Part shown: positions 1 through 6,046 of the stretch, piece after piece
Numbering within the stretch: the first letter of the stretch is position 1
How the letters are laid out: every line of letters begins with the position of its first letter
NCBI GenBank assembly: GCA_003558575.1
Contig: PWPY01000335.1
Location: 1-6,221, forward strand
DNA: 6,221 bases
DNA from: Desulfonatronovibrio sp.
GTDB lineage: Bacteria; Desulfobacterota; Desulfovibrionia; Desulfovibrionales; Desulfonatronovibrionaceae
Direction: 5' to 3'
Notes under the pieces: model-generated
Told to the model about the DNA's origin: nothing
Database searches by the model: none
Seen by the model: only the letters and a program-made list of their open reading frames with translations
Made by a program: the position numbers and the translations under genes

Positions 1-153
1 AACTTCAAGCTGATCTTGGAAAGGCTCAAGGTTCCTGAGGGATGGGTTGTGAAAGAGTTTCTCACAACAAAACCTGTATATTCTTATAATGAAGGAGTTA
101 TGGAAATCAATCTGACTTATATTCCTGATCCCAACCATGAGTGGCAAATATAG
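1..153 (+). CDS. C-terminal end of an unidentified protein (5' truncated by the window)
   Basis: An open frame enters from the left edge and ends at TAG (151-153), giving 50 visible residues. The tail contains VPEGWVVKEFLTTKPVYSY and ends IPDPNHEWQI. Codon use and the mixed hydrophobic/charged pattern look like real protein. I do not recognise the family, and no catalytic motif is visible. It lies in the same direction as the HExxH-protein gene that starts 133 bases downstream. A hairpin sits between them, so they may be separate transcription units. It could equally be the tail of a gene pair with its downstream neighbour; the sequence to the left of the window would decide. Confidence 0.55.
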   Translation, partial: NFKLILERLKVPEGWVVKEFLTTKPVYSYNEGVMEINLTYIPDPNHEWQI

Positions 154-196
154 TCTAAGGATAACGATATATTCATTGTTCAAGGGATTTATTTCA

Positions 197-216
197 AGTC
201 TCCTGGTTAGGAGACT
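197..216 (+). terminator. Hairpin, possible terminator of the left-edge gene
   Basis: A perfect 8-bp stem (AGTCTCCT / AGGAGACT) with a GGTT loop lies 43 bases after the stop codon at 151-153. It is followed by CATGCTTTTCCCTT, a weak, interrupted T tract. The position suits a terminator for the upstream gene, but the T run does not start directly at the stem, so intrinsic termination would be imperfect. Confidence 0.45.
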
Positions 217-239
217 CATGCTTTTCCCTTGTGGACTTT

Positions 240-269
240 TTGCGTCATATATTCACATAATGCTAAAAT
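240..269 (+). promoter_or_regulatory. Candidate sigma-70-type promoter for the HExxH-protein gene
   Basis: TTGCGT (240-245) is separated by 18 bases from TAAAAT (264-269). The -10 is preceded by TGC, an extended -10 arrangement. Transcription would start near 276, only about 10 bases before the ATG at 287. That leaves little room for a ribosome binding site, and none is obvious. The call rests on consensus matching by eye in AT-rich DNA. Confidence 0.3.
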
Positions 270-286
270 ATTAGAGTCACAAAATT

Positions 287-1062
287 ATGGCAATTGAAAA
301 AGACATGATCAAAATTCTTCATAAAGAAATTGATCAATTCATAATAAGAGATGGGGATGGTTACAGCCCATACTCAGATGCTGTTCACCCGGGAATGATC
401 GAAAGTATTCTTGGCCATGGCGATTTTAATAAGCCCTTGGAGGAGTTTCTAAATCAGCCTGTGGACGTACTGCCTGAATGGCAGCCAGGACATCAGATTT
501 TGCTTGGATCATATACGCCAATGCATAGCCCAGGTATCGTGGCTTTGTATGAGCATAATATGCGTAATTTTTTCTGGCGTGCTGCAAATGAAGTTCTCTC
601 AGCAAACAGGAATATTTTTATAACTGTCAGTAATTTGAAGCATTCAGCAGAGTTGGTTGTGTATAAAGTGTGGTGGCATGAGCTGTTTCATTTCTGCTGT
701 GATGTTTTTCGTCAGCTCTTCGGCAGCAAATATGACTCAATGACTGAAGAGGCCTTGGCTGTTGCTTACTCCCGGCTTAAGATGCTTGAGTTGAGGGCAT
801 CAGGCAAAAGCAAAATTTCAAGAATACAGCCTCTATTTTTTTCAGAAATTCTGCAAAGAATATATTCATATACATCCCCTGGTACCGGGACTGGCCAAGA
901 TATGGCGATCCGGTAAGGTTTGGTGATGGGTTGTCAGGCTATGTCCTGCCACATGGAAATACGCTGAAACTGAGTGGTGTTGACCTTTTTAAAATGCTAC
1001 AAGATATGCTCACAAGCCTCTCTTCAGTTCCCAAAAATGGATATGTTGAAAAATTGGTTTAG
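287..1062 (+). pseudogene. HExxH (zincin-like) protein of unknown family, split by a -1 frameshift
   Basis: The first frame (287-916) encodes 209 residues. Residues 132-136 are HELFH, followed about 19 residues later by TEEALAVAYSR, a layout typical of gluzincin metalloproteases (HExxH helix, then a glutamate helix). The frame then turns into low-quality sequence (TSPGTGTGQDMAIR) and stops at 914-916. In the frame one base back, plausible protein runs through YIPWYRDWPRYGDPV and SGYVLPHGNTLKLSG to TAG at 1060-1062. Joined, the product would be about 258 residues. The frames overlap between 790 and 913, so the shift lies there; a seven-T run (836-842) is one candidate site. The run is out of phase for a classical -1 slippery heptamer, which favours mutation or sequencing error over programmed recoding. 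The ATG at 287 is the first start after an in-frame TAG at 272, and its ribosome binding site is poor. Protease activity is inferred from the motif only; substrate and family are unknown. No signal peptide is seen. Confidence 0.7.
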
Positions 1063-1068
1063 GGTCAG

Positions 1069-1104
1069 GTCTGTTCAATAAGGGATACCTTATATTGAAC
1101 AGAC
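1069..1104. repeat. Palindrome with 12-bp arms, REP-like
   Basis: GTCTGTTCAATA (1069-1080) pairs perfectly with TATTGAACAGAC (1093-1104). The 12-base centre can add an AGG/CCT stem around GATA. The left arm is preceded by GGGTCAG, so the start reads GGGTCAGGTCTG. This resembles the ends of the 15-bp repeats found 16 bases further on (GGGGTCGGACCTAA). The palindrome begins 6 bases after the stop at 1060-1062, as REP/REPIN-like sequences often do. It has no following T tract and so is not a convincing intrinsic terminator, although it could protect or end the transcript. Confidence 0.65.
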
Positions 1105-1119
1105 ACATATCAACTCTTA

Positions 1120-1347
1120 TGGGGTCGGACCTAATCAAGTTATTGAGTTGATTGTATAAATATCCTCTATAGAGTCTGAAATTGGCCTTAGAACGCCCAT
1201 TTCAATGCTCAAAAATCAGTTGTAAGCAAATGCGCCCAGAGCCAACAGATTTTTTACCTGATCATGTATGGCATACCTCGGTGAAATAGTAAGAGATTTC
1301 ACTGGGTTTATCCTGATATTTAAGGATGATGGTTAGGTCCGACCCCA
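1120..1347. mobile_element. 228-base non-autonomous element with 15-bp terminal inverted repeats (RAYT/REPIN or MITE-like)
   Basis: TGGGGTCGGACCTAA (1120-1134) is matched by its exact complement TTAGGTCCGACCCCA (1333-1347). Just inside the left end, AATCAA and TTGATT (1133-1138 and 1148-1153) form a second small hairpin. GGGGTC(A/G)GGTCT-type ends are, from general knowledge, common beside REP-associated tyrosine (Y1/IS200-like) transposases, but no transposase is present here. No clear target-site duplication is seen. The interior is non-coding on the plus strand. On the minus strand, 38 sense codons (1332-1219) lie between the in-frame TAA at 1335-1333 and the TGA at 1218-1216, without an ATG. 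They end DQVKNLLALGAFAYN and may be a residual gene tail. The right end lies 9 bases before the thiD remnant, suggesting that insertion or repeat-mediated recombination truncated that gene. Confidence 0.6.
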
Positions 1348-1356
1348 ATGAAGTAA

Positions 1357-1485
1357 CTCGCCAATGGATCAGATATGTTTGCAGCTGTGGAAAAAGCCAG
1401 AGATTATCTGCAAAAGGTATTGGAAAACAATTTTGATCTGGGGCATGGGGATGGTCTGGTAAATCACCTGACAGGGTTTTCATGA
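1357..1485 (+). pseudogene. thiD: 3' remnant of thiD (hydroxymethylpyrimidine / phosphomethylpyrimidine kinase)
   Basis: Forty-two codons precede a TGA at 1483-1485. They begin LANGSDMFAAVEKARDYL and end LGHGDGLVNHLTGFS. ThiD proteins end with an amphipathic helix (xxAVxxAKxYL) followed by LGHGxGPVNHF, and this fragment matches that layout in order and spacing. An in-frame TAA at 1354-1356 closes the frame, and the element ending at 1347 replaces whatever lay upstream. About 85% of the gene, including the kinase active site, is therefore missing. ThiD phosphorylates HMP and HMP-P in thiamine synthesis; this remnant cannot. It runs convergently into the antitoxin gene on the other strand, overlapping its last two codons. 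Identification is by motif recognition without an alignment. Confidence 0.7.
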
Positions 1486-1734
1486 TTTTGGCTTCAGGAA
1501 GGATATTCCTGAACCACTCCATGATGCTCTTTCTTCCGCAAAGTATTTATCTACATCAATTTTTTTCCAGATATCTTTACCCATCCCTTTTAGTTCCATA
1601 ATGCTCCTGGGCTTAGGTAAAGAGGTGGCCTTATTTCTTACTAATGAGGCTGTTTGTTCTAACAAGAGGAGTTGTTCAGAAAGAGGCAAGGTCTGGATAT
1701 CAGATAAAATTTGCTCATATCTTTGTGTTTCCAT
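1480..1734 (-). CDS. VapB-like antitoxin without a partner toxin
   Basis: The 84-residue product starts METQRYEQILSDIQTLP. It has a helical LPLSEQLLLLEQTASLVR segment (residues 17-33), then RSIMELKGMGKDIWKKID (43-60) and VDKYFAEERASW (61-72). From general knowledge this pattern (LPxxEQLxLLE, SIMELKGLGKxIW, IDxxxYxxxERxSW) marks small antitoxins encoded just upstream of PIN-domain VapC ribonucleases. Such proteins usually end at about the ERxSW position. Here about a dozen unrelated residues follow and run into the tail of the thiD remnant. The expected toxin start (ATG at 1522, inside the SW codons) leads into sequence that is antisense to thiD and has no PIN motif. The toxin therefore appears lost. 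The ATG at 1734 has a weak AGGT-type ribosome binding site. It may still be expressed as a solitary antitoxin or be decaying. Confidence 0.65.
   Translation of the reverse strand: METQRYEQILSDIQTLPLSEQLLLLEQTASLVRNKATSLPKPRSIMELKGMGKDIWKKIDVDKYFAEERASWSGSGISFLKPKS
1493..1513. other. Perfect 8-bp hairpin at the thiD / antitoxin junction
   Basis: TTCAGGAA (1493-1500) and TTCCTGAA (1506-1513) flank a GGATA loop, starting 7 bases after the thiD stop. There is no T tract on either strand, so an intrinsic terminator is doubtful. It may be the original hairpin downstream of thiD, which would place the join with antitoxin DNA just after 1513. Confidence 0.4.
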
Positions 1735-1779
1735 ATTTTTTACCTATACACTTTCATGGTTTCAAGACCAGTAAGAATA

Positions 1780-1808
1780 AAATTAAGGCAGATGTTCTAT
1801 TTTGGCAA
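1780..1808 (-). promoter_or_regulatory. Candidate promoter for the antitoxin gene
   Basis: On the minus strand TTGCCA (1808-1803) is followed, after 17 bases, by TAATTT (1785-1780). This is a fair sigma-70 match placed about 45 bases before the antitoxin ATG. The 204-base gap between proC and the antitoxin otherwise contains only weak inverted repeats, including TTATTCGG / CCAATAA near 1855-1875. Confidence 0.35.
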
Positions 1809-1892
1809 GGAAGGTTTTAAAAGAACACATATTTTATGATCCGATTAGACAGTTTATTCGGCTCATATCCAATAATGTCAAATAAAAGTGGT

Positions 1893-1909
1893 TCATCCTT
1901 CCCTGATGA
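1893..1909 (-). terminator. Weak hairpin after proC, possible operon terminator
   Basis: On the minus strand, TCATC AGGGAAG GATGA begins 29 bases after the proC stop and is followed by ACCACTTTTATTT. The stem has only 5 bp and the T run is interrupted, so this is a poor intrinsic terminator. It is the best candidate I see between proC and the antitoxin gene. Confidence 0.25.
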
Positions 1910-1938
1910 GAGCAAAACAGCTTAAATATCGCCTGGTT

Positions 1939-2739
1939 TTACTTGCCCATATCAATACTTTTTCGAGTTGCACTTTCCACTGCTTCCATGATGGATGCCT
2001 TGACCCGGTTCTTATCCAGAGTTCGAAGCCCTTCAATAGTTGTTCCTCCAGGGGAAGTAACCATTTCCTTAAGCTCATTAACGTGCATGCCAAGCTGAAT
2101 ACTCATTTCAGATGATCCGGCAAAGAGTTCTCTGACCATTTCTGTGGCATTTCTCCTGTCCATACCCATGAGCACTCCAGCATCAATCATGCTTTCCATG
2201 AAATAGTACACGTAAGCCGGACCAGAGCCTATTAAGGCTGTAAACAGATCAAATGATTTTTCCTGCAGAACAAATGTGCGGCCCAGTCTTGTAAAGATTT
2301 CAGTAATAAATCCTTTTTGGGACGGACTGATCAGATCATGGTCAAAACATACTGCAAAAACACCTCTACCAATGAGGGCAGGGGTGTTGGGCATTACTCT
2401 GACTACAGGGAATTGATTTCCTGACCAAGCTGAAATTTTGCTGATGGGTATACCTGCGGCAATTGATATCAGGCATTTTGATGTTTTTAAACCAGGTTTT
2501 GTCTGCTTTACAATGGATTCCAGTATAGCCGGTTTTACCGCATAGAATACATAGTCACATTCTTCTGCGACCTGCAAAGCGTTTGCCAGAGGAGTAACTC
2601 CATGGTCATGGGAGAGTTTTTCCAGCTTATCCTGATCAGGATCACAGGCATAGATTTTAATGTCTTTTCCCGGGGCAAGGCCGGCGATCATGGCGCCGCC
2701 CATATTGCCTGCCCCTATGAAACCAACTTTGATGGTCAT
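1939..2739 (-). CDS. proC: Pyrroline-5-carboxylate reductase
   Basis: ProC reduces 1-pyrroline-5-carboxylate to L-proline with NAD(P)H, the last step of proline synthesis, in the cytosol. The 266-residue length is normal. The N-terminal Rossmann fold shows VGFIGAGNMGGAM (5-17) and the AVKP dinucleotide-binding loop (67-70). RVMPNTP (114-120) and GSGPAYVYYF (171-180) are conserved family segments. The P5CR signature in the C-terminal dimerisation domain is LKEMVTSPGGTTIEGL (223-238). The ATG overlaps the ndk stop by one base (TGATG), so translation is likely coupled to ndk. A GGAG lies about 11 bases upstream. It is the last conserved gene of the operon. No defect is visible. Confidence 0.97.
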   Translation of the reverse strand: MTIKVGFIGAGNMGGAMIAGLAPGKDIKIYACDPDQDKLEKLSHDHGVTPLANALQVAEECDYVFYAVKPAILESIVKQTKPGLKTSKCLISIAAGIPISKISAWSGNQFPVVRVMPNTPALIGRGVFAVCFDHDLISPSQKGFITEIFTRLGRTFVLQEKSFDLFTALIGSGPAYVYYFMESMIDAGVLMGMDRRNATEMVRELFAGSSEMSIQLGMHVNELKEMVTSPGGTTIEGLRTLDKNRVKASIMEAVESATRKSIDMGK

Positions 2740-3158
2740 CAGCCCACAATCTCCAGCTGATTGAAGAAATACGCAATTTCTACAGCTGCTGTTTCAGGCG
2801 CATCAGATCCGTGTACGGAGTTTTTTTCAATGTCTAAGGCAAAGGCCTTGCGGATAGTGCCTTCATCTGCGTTGGCAGGATTGGTTGCTCCCATGACTTC
2901 CCGGTATTTGGCAATAGCGTTTTCACCTTCAAGTACACTTACAACCACTGGTCCTGAACACATGAAGTCGGTCAGGCTGTCAAAAAAAGGTTTATCTTTG
3001 TGTACAGCGTAGAATCCTTCAGCCTGGCTCTTGCTTAAATGAATCATTTTCATGGCTACCACTTTAAGACCGGTATCCTGAATCATTTTAAGGATTGCTC
3101 CCTGGAGGTTTCTTTCAGTGGCATCTGGTTTGATAATGGAAAAAGTTCTTTCTGTCAT
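2739..3158 (-). CDS. ndk: Nucleoside diphosphate kinase
   Basis: Ndk transfers the gamma phosphate of ATP to nucleoside diphosphates through a phosphohistidine, balancing NTP and dNTP pools in the cytosol. The 139-residue length is standard. The product opens [16 protein letters not shown], with the nucleotide-site lysine at position 10. It has the [19 protein letters not shown] stretch (90-108) and the active-site motif NSVHGSD (113-119), whose catalytic histidine is residue 116. AGGAG (3164-3168) lies five bases before the ATG, a strong ribosome binding site that fixes the start. The gene follows the DUF610 gene after 61 bases and overlaps proC by one base. I found no convincing promoter in the 61-base gap, so it is probably co-transcribed from upstream. 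Confidence 0.98.
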   Translation of the reverse strand: MTERTFSIIKPDATERNLQGAILKMIQDTGLKVVAMKMIHLSKSQAEGFYAVHKDKPFFDSLTDFMCSGPVVVSVLEGENAIAKYREVMGATNPANADEGTIRKAFALDIEKNSVHGSDAPETAAVEIAYFFNQLEIVG

Positions 3159-3219
3159 TGTAACTCCTGATTTTTTTCGACTGAGAATGTATAGGTTTCA
3201 GCCAAAGGTTTATGTTTTT

Positions 3220-4545
3220 TTAATTGATAGTATCTAAGTTTACCCGGGAAGCAGCCCTGTATCTCTGCTGGGATATAAGATCGGAAATACCCACCACTTC
3301 TACATTCTGATTCCTCAGAGAATCCCACCTTCTCAAAGCCTTGATGGTTTCTGGGTAAGGATGGCCTATTGCTATGGCCGTTCCATTTTTTATGGCAAGG
3401 TTTTCTGCCTTGCTGAGCTGAAAAAGGATGGCGTGTTTGTCCTGAACATTATCAAGAAATATATGTCGTTTGAGAAAATCCAGTTCCTTTTCGTGGGCCA
3501 GTTTTTCTGCAACACTTGCTGGTGTTGTCAGGCTGTCCAAAAAAAATAGATGATTGCTTTTAAGCTCATCAAATACGATTTCCATTCCCTGAGTGTCCTG
3601 AGTAAATCTTGAGCCCATATGATTATTTGCCCCAATGGCTCCAGGAACCTGCTGCAGATTATCTTTTACCCTGCGTCTTATTTCATCTGGGTCCATATTA
3701 ACAAATAATGCTCCGGGTCCTGGATCGATACCTTCTGGGTAGCCCAGTGGTTCCATGGGAAGGTGGAGCATTGTTTCAATATCATTTTTGCGGGCAAAGT
3801 CCACTATTGCCTTAGTTGCCGGCATATGGGGCAGAATGGAGAAAATCACTGGGTAATCCAGACGGGCAAGATTCTTAGCATATTCCAGGCTGCCTCCTAT
3901 ATCATCAATGATGACTACTAACCTGCCGGTTCCTGGTAATGGTTTTTCAACAATCCTTTCCAGGTTTATCAAGTGTGTGATCTGACCATTGATATTAACT
4001 GACCATGCATGTTTTTTTTCGGTAGGGGTAAGTGTAACATTGGATAAAAAACGTTCCATGTTCTGCTTAAGCTTCTCAAGGAACTCATCTCTTTCATCAT
4101 TGGTATAGATTACAATCTCCTGGTAATGGTAAGGGATACCGTAAAAAAATCTGGTTTCAACTTTTTTATGAACCATTCTATCGGATTCATGCCCCATAAG
4201 AGACAGGGTCTGCAAGATTGCCATATCTGCTTCCCAGACTCTTAAGTCAAAATTAGCACCGATTTTTTCTTCGTAAATAAAAGACTTGGGCTTGAGCGAA
4301 GTTTCGTTTACGGCTTGAGGCTTTTTCTCTACGGGGACAGAACGGGATTCTGTCACCTTAGTTTTATGCACTTCCTGAGTAATAGCAGGTTTATCTTTAT
4401 GAGGCAGCAAAAGTATTAATGCCAGAGTAACCAGGGTTATTCCAAAAGTTAGAATCCACATAAAGTGGCGGACCTGGATGCCCATGGCCCGCCTTGATGT
4501 GGATTTTTTCTTTTTTGCAGACTTTTGTTTCGAAGGTGCAGCCAT
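3220..4545 (-). CDS. Divergent polysaccharide deacetylase (DUF610/YibQ family), membrane-anchored
   Basis: The 441-residue protein has a lysine/arginine-rich N-terminus (4-26), one transmembrane segment (about 28-48) and a linker rich in charged residues and proline. A small globular region follows (about 90-200), then a NodB-like barrel (about 208-425). Family motifs in the barrel are VVIIDDIGG (210-218), LHLPMEPLGYP (260-270), NNHMGSRFT (307-315), FFLDSLT (334-340), IFLDN (362-366) and AIGHPYPET (392-400). The D, H and H residues suit the metal site of this deacetylase superfamily. The natural substrate of DUF610 proteins is not established; peptidoglycan or another envelope glycan is likely. 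It should be anchored in the inner membrane facing the periplasm. It starts 6 bases after ctpA with little sign of a ribosome binding site, which suggests coupling to ctpA. A second in-frame ATG at residue 21 is a less likely start because the basic tail helps orient the membrane segment. Confidence 0.9.
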   Translation of the reverse strand: MAAPSKQKSAKKKKSTSRRAMGIQVRHFMWILTFGITLVTLALILLLPHKDKPAITQEVHKTKVTESRSVPVEKKPQAVNETSLKPKSFIYEEKIGANFDLRVWEADMAILQTLSLMGHESDRMVHKKVETRFFYGIPYHYQEIVIYTNDERDEFLEKLKQNMERFLSNVTLTPTEKKHAWSVNINGQITHLINLERIVEKPLPGTGRLVVIIDDIGGSLEYAKNLARLDYPVIFSILPHMPATKAIVDFARKNDIETMLHLPMEPLGYPEGIDPGPGALFVNMDPDEIRRRVKDNLQQVPGAIGANNHMGSRFTQDTQGMEIVFDELKSNHLFFLDSLTTPASVAEKLAHEKELDFLKRHIFLDNVQDKHAILFQLSKAENLAIKNGTAIAIGHPYPETIKALRRWDSLRNQNVEVVGISDLISQQRYRAASRVNLDTIN

Positions 4546-4551
4546 TGCAGA

Positions 4552-5832
4552 TTATTGTTTATGGGTAAGCTCTTTGATTGTCGGCATTGACTTGATGATT
4601 TCAAGGGACATGCGCAACTGGTTGTCATTGTCCAGAATTTCCCTGACTTCCTCACTGACATCTTTCAGCTCTTTGTCCTTAGCGTCAGGATTTCTCAAGT
4701 GCATTTGCAGTTCTGACTCCCTGAGAGCTGGATGTTGGGGGTCATCGCTGGACACCCTGGCCTGAAAAGGAATTCTTAGATCAGGAGCAATGCCTTCTGC
4801 CTGGATGGAACGTCCTCCCGGAGTGTAGTAGATGGCTATGGTCAGTTTTATGGCAGAACCATCAGACAGGGGAATAATACTTTGAACAGAGCCTTTTCCA
4901 AATGTATTTTCTCCAATGACAAGGGCCCTCTTTTGATCCTGAAGTGCTCCAGCCACAATTTCCGAGGCTGAGGCTGAGCCGGCATTAATTAAAACGATCA
5001 TGGGTGTGGAAACATCAACTGACCTTCTTGATGCGTTATAATCTTTACGCTGTCTCTCATCTCTGCCCTGGGTGTAAACAATAAGCCCTCTGTCAAGAAA
5101 CAGGTCTGAGACAGAAACAGCCTGATCCAGGAGTCCTCCGGGATTATTGCGTAAATCAAGAATTATACCTTTAAGATCGTTGTCTGCAGAGTATTTGCGA
5201 AGTTCATCCTGTATGTCTTCAGTGGTATTTCCCTTGAAATCTGTAATCCTGAGTTGAACGTATCCTGGTTCAAGCTCCTGAAGCCTTACCGAGTGAACAG
5301 GAATTGTATCCCTGACAATTTCAACTTTTCGTGGTTTATTATCTTCAGCAGACAAAATGGTCAGCTCAACAGGCTCTCCTTTGGGGCCGCGAATAAGCCT
5401 GACTGCATCTGTAAGGCTCATGCCCTGAGTGGACTTGGAATTGATTTCCAGGATCATGTCTCCTGGCTGAAGTCCTGCTTTATGAGCGGGGGTGTCTTCA
5501 ATGGGAGCAATTACCACTAACTGGTTGTCACGCATTCCTATCTGAATGCCAATGCCGCCAAACTCCCCGGAAAAATCCTCCTGCATCATTTTGAGTTCTT
5601 CCAATGAAAGGTATGATGAATGGGGATCTAGTTTTTGAAGCATCCCTTCTATGGCTCCCTGAAGCAGATATTCTCTATCTTTTTCATGGACATAATTGTC
5701 CTCAATAAGATGAATTACCTGGCTGAATTTTTTAAGACTTTCATACTGATCTTCTCTGGCCTGCCCGGTCCAAGGGGCAATGACGATAAAGAAAAGTACC
5801 AGGAAAATTCCAATAAAATGGTTAAGTCGCAT
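4552..5832 (-). CDS. ctpA: S41 carboxyl-terminal processing protease (CtpA/Prc family)
   Basis: This periplasmic serine protease cleaves proteins at or near their C-termini. In many bacteria CTPs control murein hydrolases. With the start used here the product has 426 residues. A signal peptide or anchor covers residues 1-25 (hydrophobic core FIGIFLVLFFIVIAP). A CTP N-terminal helix region follows, then a PDZ domain (about 95-165, with GLQPGD at 120-125) and the S41 core. The core has LDLRNNPGGLL (225-235), the nucleophile region NAGSASASEIVAGALQD (283-299, serine 288 by family alignment) and GENTFGKGSVQ (307-317, general-base lysine 313). The serine-lysine spacing of 25 matches the family. 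An ATG at 5874 would add 14 residues ahead of the signal peptide. I chose 5832 because GGAGG (5842-5838) sits five bases before it and the signal peptide then starts properly. It lies between the EnvC-like and DUF610 genes. Confidence 0.95.
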   Translation of the reverse strand: MRLNHFIGIFLVLFFIVIAPWTGQAREDQYESLKKFSQVIHLIEDNYVHEKDREYLLQGAIEGMLQKLDPHSSYLSLEELKMMQEDFSGEFGGIGIQIGMRDNQLVVIAPIEDTPAHKAGLQPGDMILEINSKSTQGMSLTDAVRLIRGPKGEPVELTILSAEDNKPRKVEIVRDTIPVHSVRLQELEPGYVQLRITDFKGNTTEDIQDELRKYSADNDLKGIILDLRNNPGGLLDQAVSVSDLFLDRGLIVYTQGRDERQRKDYNASRRSVDVSTPMIVLINAGSASASEIVAGALQDQKRALVIGENTFGKGSVQSIIPLSDGSAIKLTIAIYYTPGGRSIQAEGIAPDLRIPFQARVSSDDPQHPALRESELQMHLRNPDAKDKELKDVSEEVREILDNDNQLRMSLEIIKSMPTIKELTHKQ

Positions 5833-5901
5833 TATTTCCTCCAGCTTGTCGGGGTCTTTATAATTAAATGACATAATTGGGCAGACCGTGGTTGAACAAA
5901 A

Positions 5902-5999
5902 AAGTTTTAACTAATTGTTAAAAAGTTCCCAATTGCTGCGTTGCTACAAAAAGTTCAAGTTCGGGCTAAAGTTCCAGGAAATGACACCAGAAAAAGTTC
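5902..5999. repeat. Cluster of AAGTTC hexamers upstream of ctpA
   Basis: Exact AAGTTC copies start at 5923, 5951, 5957, 5969 and 5994, with AAGTTT at 5902. Two are in direct tandem (5951-5962). Most are preceded by an A run (AAAAAGTTC), and all lie in the same orientation within the 214-base gap between the EnvC-like gene and ctpA. Read on the minus strand they are GAACTT(TTT). Spacing is irregular (28, 6, 12 and 25 bases). They may be binding sites for a regulator of ctpA; no known operator is recognised. Confidence 0.5.
5905..5932 (-). promoter_or_regulatory. Candidate ctpA promoter overlapping a 7-bp-arm inverted repeat
   Basis: On the minus strand TTGGGA (5932-5927) and TTAAAA (5910-5905) are 16 bases apart, an acceptable sigma-70 layout about 75 bases before the ctpA ATG. 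The -10 lies within the perfect inverted repeat TTTTAAC-TAATT-GTTAAAA (5905-5923), which could be an operator. The 42 bases around 5833-5874 also contain an AT-rich TATAAAG stretch that could serve as an alternative -10. Confidence 0.3.
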
Positions 6000-6046
6000 G
6001 AAGATCTCATGGAGAATCAATTTTGATCAGGAACTATAACAGTTTT

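Noticed and set aside
836..842. Seven-T run as a programmed -1 slippery site
   Set aside because: The run is not in the X-XXY-YYZ phase relative to the first frame and no strong downstream stem is evident, so mutation or sequencing error is more likely. It is kept only as one possible shift point.
1262..1522. 86-codon minus-strand frame overlapping the antitoxin start-to-toxin position
   Set aside because: It runs antisense to the thiD remnant and then into the inverted-repeat element, lacks any PIN-domain motif, and its residues look like a shadow. At most its first few codons preserve the start of a lost toxin.
1..1938. CRISPR array, tRNA or rRNA in the accessory part
   Set aside because: There are no regularly spaced direct repeats, no tRNA-like cloverleaf with a TTCGA-type arm, and no rRNA-like conserved stretches.
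3159..3219. Sigma-54-like TTGGC...TATAC upstream of ndk
   Set aside because: The -12 GC is missing and the spacing match is poor; a sigma-70 match there is also weak.
4478..4765. Plus-strand frame opposite the DUF610/ctpA junction
   Set aside because: It lies entirely antisense to two well-supported genes and its composition reflects their reverse complement. The other plus-strand frames between 1888 and 5871 are rejected for the same reason.
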